A stretch of DNA of 13,982 nt, taken from Thermoleophilia bacterium. Lineage in GTDB: Bacteria; Actinomycetota; Thermoleophilia; Gaiellales; Gaiellaceae. Below, piece after piece: positions 6,733 to 12,332 of the stretch (its first letter is position 1; each line of letters begins with the position of its first letter). Where the stretch lies: contig JAICYG010000062.1 of assembly GCA_025934335.1 (NCBI GenBank), forward strand, positions 1 to 13,982. The letters run 5' to 3'. A program made the translations under genes and the position numbers. The notes under the pieces are model-generated. The model did not search any database and was not told the origin of the DNA. It saw only the letters and a list, made by a program, of their open reading frames with translations.

Positions 6733-6784
6733 TAGGCTGTCGCTCCTGCTCCTGCTCGTCGCGGCGAGCCCGGCGCTTGGCGCT
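6733..6784 (+). pseudogene. Possible fossil: promoter plus signal peptide of a lost secreted protein
   Basis: Just after the SDR stop comes a TAGGCT hexamer, then an open frame reading LSLLLLLVAASPALGASG, a textbook signal peptide with an ALGA cleavage site, but with no ATG/GTG/TTG start (CTG only). It runs directly into the 3' end of the opposite-strand SAHH-like gene, where no mature protein follows. It looks like the head of a gene whose body was deleted. A Leu/Ala-rich coincidence in GC-rich DNA cannot be excluded. Confidence 0.3.
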
Positions 6785-7859
6785 TCAGGCCGTAGCGGTC
6801 ACGAAGCTCGCCGCGACGCTCTCGTCGATCGACCGCGGCACGGGTACGACGCACGCCTCCGGCCCGACGTCGCCGCGGGCGACCGCTTCCAGGCAGCGGG
6901 ACTGGAGCGCGAACCCGAGGTCCATCGACTCGATCGAGTTCCCGAGCGGCCGCGGACCGGCGAGGTTGACCATGTGCCCGCCCTCGAGGACGGTGACGCC
7001 ACCCTGCACGAGCTCCTCGGCCTCGATCTCCCACGGGAAGTGGCCCGCATTGGCGAGGATCGCGTCGGGCCTGAGAAGCGGCGCGTCCGCGGCGGTGACC
7101 ACGCCCTCGGCGCCGGTCACGGTGACGACGACGTCCGCGCTGCGCAGCGCCTCCTCCCGCTCGGGCACGAGGAAGCCGTCGAGCAGCCTGCAGACGCTTG
7201 ACCGGGTCGCGCTCGACGACCGCCACGACGGCGTGCGCGTTCCGGAAGTTCGCGGCGACGCCCTTGCCGCACGCGCCGTAGCCGAAGACCGTCACGCGCT
7301 TCCCGTTCGTGGAGAGATTCGTCAGCCGGAGGAACGACTCGAGCACGCTCTGGCCGACCGCGTGCTCGTTCTCCGCGAACTGCTTGATCGGGCTGTCGTT
7401 GATGACGAGCAGTGGCAGACGCAGCCGGTCGCGGAGCGGCTCGAGCCGCAGCCGTCCCGAAGTCGTCTCCTCGGTGCCGCCGCGCAAGGTGTCCCACGGC
7501 TCCTCCAGGTAGCGGACGAACAGGTCGCCGCCATTGTCGAGCAGCAGGTCGGGGCGCGCCCGGACGACCCGCCACAAACTCGCGTCGTGCTCAACCGGGT
7601 CGCTCGTGGGGCCGCCGACGACGCGCACACCCCGGGCCGCGAGGTAGTCGCACGCCTCCTGCTGCGTCGTATTGAGGTTCCCCGTCGCGACGAGCTCCGC
7701 GCCTCCGCGGCGCAGCGTCAGGAGCAGCGCCACGGTCTTCGGCTCGAGGTGGATCCCCGTGCCGATCACGAGCCCGTCGAACGGCCTCGTCTCGTCGAAC
7801 TCGGTGCCGATCGCCTGCAGAAGACGGCACCGCGCGATCACCCACTCGATCCGATGCAT
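6785..7859 (-). pseudogene. S-adenosylhomocysteine hydrolase-like gene with one frameshift
   Basis: Two adjoining frames (7859 to about 7188, then 7186 to 6785) together give about 357 aa of an NAD-dependent AdoHcy-hydrolase-like protein. Seen: GTGIHLEP (H37), LLDNGGDLF (107-113), TEETTSG (129-135), NDSPIKQFAEN (K159), NAD loop GYGACGKG (193-200), then after the break LLDGFLVP, VVVTVTGAEGVVT, NAGHFPWEIE and LEGGHMVNLAGP. The protein is shorter than true SAHH (about 430 aa or more), the catalytic Asp of KxxxD appears as Glu163, and the C-terminal HPS and lysine-tyrosine tail are missing. It is therefore a divergent paralog, possibly acting on another S-nucleosyl-homocysteine. The break at 7187 is a net +1 (or -2) after LQ; sequencing error or true inactivation are both possible. 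No SD; the ATG follows a terminator hairpin and TAGTCT hexamer. Confidence 0.75.
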
Positions 7860-7865
7860 GCGGAA

Positions 7866-7897
7866 AAGACTAGGGGCCCCGCAGGGCCCCTGGTCTT
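7866..7897 (-). terminator. Strong intrinsic terminator upstream of the SAHH-like gene
   Basis: Minus strand: AGGGGCCC-TGCG-GGGCCCCT is a perfect 8-bp GC stem with a tetraloop. It extends outward by AAGAC/GTCTT after one mismatch and is followed by TTTTCC. It ends the transcript that begins near 8075 and lies only 7 nt before the SAHH-like ATG, so it may also act as an attenuator for that gene. Confidence 0.7.
7867..7872 (-). promoter_or_regulatory. -10-like hexamer for the SAHH-like gene, embedded in the terminator arm
   Basis: TAGTCT, 7 nt before the ATG, has the leaderless-promoter geometry seen elsewhere here, but the same bases form the 3' arm of the terminator stem. It may be either or both. 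Confidence 0.35.
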
Positions 7898-7948
7898 CGA
7901 TACCAGCTGGGATTCGTAGAGGCGCTTCCGGCCACTAAAGGCGGCGCG

Positions 7949-8050
7949 TCACGCGAGTCCCCCACGCTGGCTAGGCGATTCCCCGTCAAGGTCCCGGGGA
8001 CACACCTCTACGAGCTGGTACCTCCACTGCCCGTACTGGAAATCTCCAAC
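7949..8050 (-). CDS. Possible 33-aa small protein with a non-canonical or damaged start (GTT)
   Basis: Downstream of an 18-nt SD, the frame starting at 8050 reads (V/M)GDFQYGQWRYQLVEVCPRDL and continues for 13 residues to a TGA at 7951-7949. The start position is GTT, exactly where a start codon should be (8 nt after GGAGGT, the same spacing as the 55-aa gene). Composition rich in Gln, Tyr, Trp, Asp and Val is unlike the Arg/Ala/Pro shadow frames, which suggests real coding. No ATG/GTG/TTG is in frame. Either the start codon is mutated or misread, or translation uses the out-of-frame TTG one base later, giving only 13 residues (MEISSTGSGGTSS). I recognise no family. Confidence 0.4.
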   Translation of the reverse strand, partial: VGDFQYGQWRYQLVEVCPRDLDGESPSQRGGLA

Positions 8051-8068
8051 GCCGGACCACCTCCTTTC
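8051..8068 (-). promoter_or_regulatory. 18-nt extended Shine-Dalgarno
   Basis: Minus-strand GAAAGGAGGTGGTCCGGC can pair without a gap to the last 18 or so bases of bacterial 16S rRNA (GCTGGATCACCTCCTTTC), using two G-U wobbles. This far exceeds an ordinary SD and implies that a ribosome is captured here. Confidence 0.65.
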
Positions 8069-8081
8069 CGCGGATGCTGAG

Positions 8082-8087
8082 ACGATA
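8082..8087 (-). promoter_or_regulatory. -10-like hexamer for the small-RNA/small-ORF unit
   Basis: TATCGT on the minus strand fits TANNNT and lies 13 nt before the extended SD. It would place the transcript start near 8075. It overlaps the promoter region of the divergent hydrolase gene at 8092. Confidence 0.4.
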
Positions 8088-8091
8088 GCGC

Positions 8092-8727
8092 ATGAACCAG
8101 TCGAGACCCATGCTTCTCGTCCACGGGCTCTCGGGCAGCCACCGCTGGTGGCGGCACGTGCACCCGCGCGGCGCGACGTGCCACGCCGTCGACCTGCCGC
8201 GGCGGCTTCCACCGCGCGACGCCCCCGCGTGGCTCGCCTCCTCGCTCGACGGACCGGCGATCGTCGTCGGCCACTCGCTCGGCGGCCTGGCCGCCGCGCG
8301 GCTTGCGGCGGAGCGCCCCGACCTGGTCGAGGCGCTCGTCCTCGTCGCACCCGTCGGGACGCCGCGCCCGCTCCCGGGCTACGTCGCCGGCTTCCTGCGG
8401 ATGGTGCGCGAGGCGCCGCCGTCGCTGCTCGCGACGGTCGCCGCGGATGCGCTCAGAACCGGCCTCCCGACGCTCGCGCGCGGCGCCTGGTTCGCGACGC
8501 ACCAGCCGTTCGCGGGCGCGATCGGCGCCCCAACCCTCCTCGTCTGGGGCGAGCGCGACCGGCTCGTGCCGCTCGAGCTCGCGGCGGGCTGGCGCCGGGC
8601 GATCCCGCAGGCACGGCTCGCGGTCGTGCCGCACGCAGGGCACGTGCCGATGCTGGAGGCGCCCTCACGGTTCGGCGAGCTCCTGCAGCAGTTCCTCGAC
8701 GACCTGGACGACCGCCTCGGGATGTGA
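8092..8727 (+). CDS. Alpha/beta hydrolase
   Basis: 211-aa soluble alpha/beta-hydrolase. Oxyanion HG (11-12) in LLVHGLSGS, nucleophile elbow GHSLGG (Ser62), acid in WGERDRLVP (Asp156), base in PHAGHVPMLEA (His184): a complete triad. The cap region (about 95-140) contains GYVAGFLRMVREAPPSLLATV. It is slightly shorter than the usual 250-280 aa. The substrate is not evident; esterase, lactonase or C-C hydrolase are all possible. ATG start with no SD; the minus-strand small-RNA promoter overlaps its upstream region. The last 63 bp overlap the 3' end of another alpha/beta hydrolase on the opposite strand. Confidence 0.85.
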   Translation: MNQSRPMLLVHGLSGSHRWWRHVHPRGATCHAVDLPRRLPPRDAPAWLASSLDGPAIVVGHSLGGLAAARLAAERPDLVEALVLVAPVGTPRPLPGYVAGFLRMVREAPPSLLATVAADALRTGLPTLARGAWFATHQPFAGAIGAPTLLVWGERDRLVPLELAAGWRRAIPQARLAVVPHAGHVPMLEAPSRFGELLQQFLDDLDDRLGM

Positions 8728-9321
8728 CCAGTGCACGGCGTGCGCCGCGCCGGGCACCTGCACGAGCCGGGCGCGCGCGACGCCCGCGGCGAGGCGCGCC
8801 CACGGCGGGCTGCAGATCGTGTCGTGCTCGCCGCGCACGACGACCGTGTGCGCACGCAGACGCGCGAGCCGCTCGGCCACGGGGTGGTCGAGCATCGAAC
8901 GGGCCGTCCGGAGCAGGCGCCGCGGCCCCCAGCGCGCGTACTCGTAGGCGAGCACGGGCACGAGCGACAGCGGCTCCCGGTAGCTCCCGTTCGCGAGCCG
9001 GAGGAACTGGCCGAAGACGGTCGGCGCGCCCGGGTCCCACGTCGGGCCGATCAGCACGAGCCCGCGGACGAGCTCGGCGCGGCGAACGGCCAGCTCCGCC
9101 GCGAGCTGGCAGCCGAGCGAGTTGGCGACGAGGAGCGACGGCCCGGGGAGCGAGGCCTCCAGCGACCGGGTCAGCTCGCCGACCGACGCGCCGGCGAGGT
9201 CCGGCGCGGCCGCGGCCGGGAGCAGGCGCCGCAGGCGCGCGAAGTACCGGTGCGAGACGCCGAGACCGTGGACGAGGACGACCACCCTGCGCCTACCATC
9301 TCCGCGGTCGCCCGCGCGCAT
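8665..9321 (-). CDS. Alpha/beta hydrolase, convergent paralog
   Basis: 218 aa from the ATG at 9321. The GTG at 9285 (206 aa) is an equally good start: it lies directly before the first strand VVLVHGLGVSHRYF and 9 nt after a GATGGT hexamer. Oxyanion HG, nucleophile in LLVANSLGCQLAAEL (Ser68; Ala-Asn-Ser-Leu-Gly, so the first Gly of the GxSxG elbow is replaced by Ala), acid in RGEHDTICSPPW (Asp167), base in PGAAHAVHWSHP (His194; numbering from the ATG). Substrate unknown. It is roughly similar in plan to the plus-strand hydrolase, suggesting the pair may be distant paralogs. The ATG overlaps the ATG of the decayed MFS gene on the other strand (both within GCATGC). Confidence 0.8.
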   Translation of the reverse strand: MRAGDRGDGRRRVVVLVHGLGVSHRYFARLRRLLPAAAAPDLAGASVGELTRSLEASLPGPSLLVANSLGCQLAAELAVRRAELVRGLVLIGPTWDPGAPTVFGQFLRLANGSYREPLSLVPVLAYEYARWGPRRLLRTARSMLDHPVAERLARLRAHTVVVRGEHDTICSPPWARLAAGVARARLVQVPGAAHAVHWSHPEAVVQVVEELLQELAEP

Positions 9322-9763
9322 GCGTCCTCTCCGCTGCAACCGCAACTTCCAGCTCCTCTGGATCGGCCAGGTGTTCGGCCGCGCTGCGCGGTGACTTCGC
9401 GCCTCGCCGCGAGAAAGAGCCGCGCGGGCCATGGGCAGAGGCGTTCGACGGGCTCCGCCTGCTCTGGCGCGTCGTCGGCGCCTTCCTCGCGCCGGCAATC
9501 CAGCGGCGGTCTCGGTGCTCCAGTCGATCGTGCTCCTCACGGCGGCGCGATGCTGTTGCGGCAGACGCCGCAGGCGATGCGCGGCCGCGTGAACAACGGC
9601 CTCTTGCAGGGTGGCGACGGGCCTCGCCGCGCTCGCGCCGCTCGTGAGCGGCGTCGCCGTGGATCAGCTGTCCGTGCGGGCGGCGGTGGCGCTGTTCGCC
9701 CTGGCTCTCGTGCCGGTGGCCGGGCTCGCGTTCGCGCTCCCGAGCGAGGCGGCGAGCGACTGA
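9320..9763 (+). pseudogene. Decayed MFS transporter (internal deletions and frameshifts)
   Basis: Recognisable MFS pieces appear in order but in different frames. The N-terminus MRPLRCNRNFQLLWIGQVF (from 9320) stops at 9394. Central-loop-like text EKEPRGPWAEAFDGLRLLWR occurs around 9417-9476. AMLLRQTPQAMRGRVNNGLLQ occurs around 9547-9610, as in the TM10-11 loop of drug/DHA-type permeases. The last segment VATGLAALAPLVSGVAVDQL and then ALFALALVPVAGLAFALPSE ends at TGA 9761-9763. An intact MFS gene is about 1.2 kb; only 444 bp remain, so most of TM2-TM9 is gone and at least three frame changes have occurred. The gene is inactive. Its 3' end is antisense to the tag gene. Confidence 0.75.
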
Positions 9764-10317
9764 CGCTCCGCCTCGACGGCGTCGCGCACCCAGCAGCTCT
9801 CGAGGTGGTCGTTGACGACGCCGCACGCCTGCATCGCCGCATAGACGGTCGTCGGGCCGACGAAGCGAAAGCCGTTGCGCCGCAGCTCCTTCGCGAGCGC
9901 GGTCGAGTCCGGTGTCGACGCGTGCCAGTCCTCCTGCGTCCGCGGGCGTCGGTGGGCCGCCGGCGCGAAGGACCAGAAGAGCTCGTCGAGCGGAGTCGAG
10001 TCGCGAAGCGTGACGGTGGCACGTGCGTTCGCGATCGCCGCCTCGATCTTGCCGCGGTGGCGGACGATCGACGCGTCCGCGAGGAGGCGCCGCACATCGC
10101 GCTCGCCGAAGCGGGCGACGCGTTCCGGGTCGAAGCCCTCGAACGCCGCGCGGAAGCCGTCGCGCTTGCGCAGGATGGTGAGCCACGAGAGTCCCGACTG
10201 GAACCCCTCGAGGCAGAGGCGCTCGTAGAGCCCGCGCTCGTCGCGCACCGGCCGGCCCCACTCCTCGTCGTGGTAGGCGTCGTAGAGCGGGTCGCTCGAG
10301 TCCCAGCAGCGGATCAC
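9664..10317 (-). CDS. tag: DNA-3-methyladenine glycosylase I (Tag)
   Basis: 217-aa HhH-superfamily base-excision enzyme that removes 3-methyladenine from alkylated DNA. N-terminal IRCWDSSDP with zinc ligand Cys4, AYHDEEWGRPVRD with His16, LCLEGFQSGLSWLTILRKRDGFR containing the conserved Glu37 and Trp45, GFRFVGPTTVYAAMQACG, and NDHLESCW giving the other zinc ligands His171 and Cys175. All four zinc residues known from E. coli Tag are present. E. coli Tag is 187 aa; the extra 30 or so residues here (ERQSLAASLG onward, Ala/Thr/Arg-rich) are read antisense through the dead MFS gene, so the stop was probably acquired late. GTG start overlaps the Rieske stop (GTGA), indicating translational coupling. 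Confidence 0.93.
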   Translation of the reverse strand: MIRCWDSSDPLYDAYHDEEWGRPVRDERGLYERLCLEGFQSGLSWLTILRKRDGFRAAFEGFDPERVARFGERDVRRLLADASIVRHRGKIEAAIANARATVTLRDSTPLDELFWSFAPAAHRRPRTQEDWHASTPDSTALAKELRRNGFRFVGPTTVYAAMQACGVVNDHLESCWVRDAVEAERQSLAASLGSANASPATGTRARANSATAARTDS

Positions 10318-10631
10318 TCGGTCACTTCGACCTGCACGACTCCGTCGTCGACCGTGACGGGATAGATCTCGACCGGCTCGTACGCTGGCAGCGACAGCGG
10401 CACGCCGGTCGCGAGGTCGAAGGTCGACCCGTGGCGCGGGCAGATGACGCGGCACATGTCCTCGTCCCACTCGCCCTCGCAGAGCGGCCCGTCGTCGTGC
10501 GAGCAGCGATCCTCGATCGCATAGAGCTTGCCACCGCAGTTGTAGACGCCGATCGACGTCCAGCCGAGCGTGACGATCTTGCAGGAGCCGGGTGGGAACT
10601 CGTCGAGCGGCGCGACGTGCACCTTCGGCAT
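10314..10631 (-). CDS. Rieske [2Fe-2S] ferredoxin-like protein
   Basis: 105-aa small soluble Rieske protein that transfers electrons through a [2Fe-2S] cluster. Ligands are C43 and H45 in DRCSHDDG and C64 and H67 in ICPRHGSTFD, the exact CxH/CxxH pattern. The rest is the expected beta-sandwich, ending VTVDDGVVQVEV. It resembles ferredoxin subunits of non-heme oxygenases, but no oxygenase gene is nearby. Similar proteins occur inside actinobacterial suf clusters, where they are presumed accessory or client proteins. Start ATG overlaps the sufU stop by one base (TGATG), and its own stop overlaps the tag start (GTGA). Confidence 0.92.
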   Translation of the reverse strand: MPKVHVAPLDEFPPGSCKIVTLGWTSIGVYNCGGKLYAIEDRCSHDDGPLCEGEWDEDMCRVICPRHGSTFDLATGVPLSLPAYEPVEIYPVTVDDGVVQVEVTE

Positions 10632-11074
10632 CAGTCGTCGGCGAGCCGGAGCTCGTTCTCGAGCGTCCGCCACTCCTCCGGGAGCGGCGTGCCCTTCGCG
10701 CGGTGGAGCGCGACCTTGAGCACGCCGAGGCCGAGGATCGCGCACTTGAGGCGGATCGGCGTCAGCGGGATGCCGATCTCCTCGAGCAGCTCGTCCTTCG
10801 GCAGGACGGCGACCTCCTCGGCTTTCCGGCCCTTGACGAGCTCGGTCAGCATCGACGTCGCCGCCTGCGAGATCGCACAGCCGCGACCCTCGAAGCCGAT
10901 CTCGTCGATCGTCTCGCCGTCGTCGGCGAAGCGGACGAAGATCGAGACCTCGTCGCCGCAGAGCGGGTTCTGGCCCTCCGCGTGCGCGTCGTGCGGCTCG
11001 AGAGCACCGTGGCCGCGCGGGTTTCTGTAGTGGTCGAGGATGACCTCCCGGTAGAGCTGGTCGAGCTCGCTCAC
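10631..11074 (-). CDS. sufU: Fe-S cluster assembly sulfurtransferase SufU
   Basis: 147-aa zinc-containing partner of SufS that accepts persulfide sulfur for Fe-S assembly. Ligand residues C39 and D41 (NPLCGDEVS), C66 (GRGCAISQA) and C111 (IRLKCAILG) match the three Cys and one Asp of B. subtilis SufU. The insertion typical of SufU compared with IscU (KGRKAEEVAVLPKDELLEEIGI, about 81-102) is present. N-terminus MSELDQLYREVILDHYRNPR is characteristic. GTG start overlaps the sufS stop by 4 nt (GTGA), so the two are translationally coupled. Confidence 0.95.
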   Translation of the reverse strand: MSELDQLYREVILDHYRNPRGHGALEPHDAHAEGQNPLCGDEVSIFVRFADDGETIDEIGFEGRGCAISQAATSMLTELVKGRKAEEVAVLPKDELLEEIGIPLTPIRLKCAILGLGVLKVALHRAKGTPLPEEWRTLENELRLADD

Positions 11075-12315
11075 GCGAAGGTCTTCCTCACCTTGAGCAG
11101 CCCGGCGACGAGGCGGTCGACCTCCTCGGGCAGCGAGTAGAGGTAGAAGCTCGCGCGCGTGGTCGCGGCGACACCGAGGCGCGTCATCAGCGGCTGCGTG
11201 CAGTGGTGGCCGGCGCGGACGGCGACACCCTCCCAGTCGAGGATCTGCGCCACGTCGTGCGGGTGCACGTTCTCGAGCTCGAAGCTGACGATGCCCGTGC
11301 GGCGCTCCGCCGGCGGCCCGAAGATACGCAGGCCCGGGATCTCCGCGAGCGCGTCCATCGCCTGCACGACGAGCTCGTGCTCGTGCGCCTCGATCGCGTC
11401 CAGCCCGATCTCCGAGACGTAGTCGATCGCGACGCCGAAGCCGTACGCCTCTGCGATCGCGGGCGTGCCGGCCTCGAACTTGTACGGCAGCTCGTTCCAG
11501 CTCGTGCGGTCGAGCGCGACCGAACGGATCATCTCGCCGCCGAAGTTGAACGGCTGCATCTCCTCGAGCAGCTCCCGTCGGCCCCAGAGGGCGCCGACAC
11601 CGGACGGCCCGCAGAGCTTGTGCGAGGAGAAGGCGAGGAAGTCGCAGCCGAGCGCCTGCACGTCGATCTTCCGGTGCGGCGCCGCCTGCGCGGCGTCGAC
11701 CACCATGATCGCGCCCTGCTCGTGCGCCCACGTCGCGAGCTTCTCGACGGGGTTGACCGTGCCGAGGGTGTTCGAGACGAGGTTGTTCGCGACGACCTTC
11801 ACGTTTCCGCGCGTCGCGATCTCGTCGAGCGCATCGAGCTGCAGCTCGCCGAGGTCGTCGATCGGGATGTGCGCGAACTCGGCGCCGGTCTTCTTCGCAA
11901 TGAACTGCCACGGCACGAAGTTGGAGTGGTGCTCGAGCTCCGTGATCACGACCACGTCGCCCGGGCCGAGGTTGTCGAGGCCCCACGCGTAGGCGACGAG
12001 GTTGAGCGCCTCGGTCGCGCCGCGCGTGAAGATCACCTCGCGGCTCGACGGCGCGTTCACATAGGCGCGTACCTTCTCGCGCGCTCCCTCGTAGCCCGCG
12101 GTCGCGCGCTCGGCGAGGGTGTAGACGCCACGGTGGACGTTCGCGTAGCTGTGCTCGTAGAACTCCCGCATCGCGTCCAGCACCTGGCGCGGCTTCTGGG
12201 TGGAGGCGGCAGAGTCGAGGAAGGCGACGGGCTTGCCGTTCACGAGCTCGTCGAAGACGGGGAAGTCCGCGCGCAGCCGCCGGGCGTCGAGCTTCGTCGC
12301 GGGCGTGACGGCCAT
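11071..12315 (-). CDS. sufS: Cysteine desulfurase SufS
   Basis: 414-aa class V aminotransferase-fold, PLP-dependent group II desulfurase that takes sulfur from L-cysteine as a persulfide. Landmarks: FPVFDELVNGKPVAFLDSAA (18-37), PLP-stacking His130 in ELEHHSNFVPW, Asp207 and Gln210 in VVDAAQAAPH, Schiff-base Lys233 in FSSHKLCGPSGVG, and catalytic Cys372 in RAGHHCTQPLM. Length is normal. The ATG has no SD but lies 6 nt after TAACCT, so the operon mRNA is probably leaderless. First gene of sufS-sufU-Rieske-tag. The sufBCD scaffold genes are not in the window. Confidence 0.96.
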   Translation of the reverse strand: MAVTPATKLDARRLRADFPVFDELVNGKPVAFLDSAASTQKPRQVLDAMREFYEHSYANVHRGVYTLAERATAGYEGAREKVRAYVNAPSSREVIFTRGATEALNLVAYAWGLDNLGPGDVVVITELEHHSNFVPWQFIAKKTGAEFAHIPIDDLGELQLDALDEIATRGNVKVVANNLVSNTLGTVNPVEKLATWAHEQGAIMVVDAAQAAPHRKIDVQALGCDFLAFSSHKLCGPSGVGALWGRRELLEEMQPFNFGGEMIRSVALDRTSWNELPYKFEAGTPAIAEAYGFGVAIDYVSEIGLDAIEAHEHELVVQAMDALAEIPGLRIFGPPAERRTGIVSFELENVHPHDVAQILDWEGVAVRAGHHCTQPLMTRLGVAATTRASFYLYSLPEEVDRLVAGLLKVRKTFA

Positions 12316-12321
12316 GCCCCA

Positions 12322-12327
12322 AGGTTA
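12322..12327 (-). promoter_or_regulatory. -10-like hexamer for the sufS operon
   Basis: TAACCT on the minus strand, 6 nt before the sufS ATG, within the 17-bp gap to the preceding gene. Transcript probably leaderless. Confidence 0.45.
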
Positions 12328-12332
12328 GCGAG

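Larger units (their letters stand above)
7866..8075 (-). ncRNA. Structured leader or small RNA of unrecognised class
   Basis: A roughly 210-nt minus-strand transcript is predicted between the TATCGT promoter and the terminator. Bases 8014-8020 and 8005-8013 pair perfectly with 7901-7907 and 7914-7922 (7 + 9 bp, with a 6-nt bulge at 7908-7913), enclosing 82 nt. Inside that loop are smaller possible hairpins such as CGCG-TGA-CGCG. A competing hairpin CTGGT-loop-ACCAG (7890-7906) uses the same bases as the long helix and touches the terminator base, so two mutually exclusive folds exist. I could not match SAM, SAH, T-box, tmRNA, SRP or RNase P signatures. The 5' arm lies inside a possible small ORF. 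This may be an attenuator, an mRNA with a structured 3' end, or a stand-alone RNA. Confidence 0.5.

Noticed and set aside
7180..7195. Programmed frameshift in the SAHH-like gene
   Set aside because: No slippery heptamer or downstream stimulatory structure is evident, and SAHH relatives are not known to use frameshifting.
7890..7906. tRNA T-arm-like hairpin (5-bp stem; on the minus strand the 7-nt loop reads AUCGAAG)
   Set aside because: No acceptor, D or anticodon arms and no CCA around it, so not a tRNA or tmRNA. Kept only as an alternative hairpin of the leader.
7860..8090. Known SAM or SAH riboswitch upstream of the SAHH-like gene
   Set aside because: The conserved GCUGGC/GGCAACCC segments of SAM riboswitches and the GCGCUGC/CCAGGCUCG segments of the SAH riboswitch are not found on this strand.
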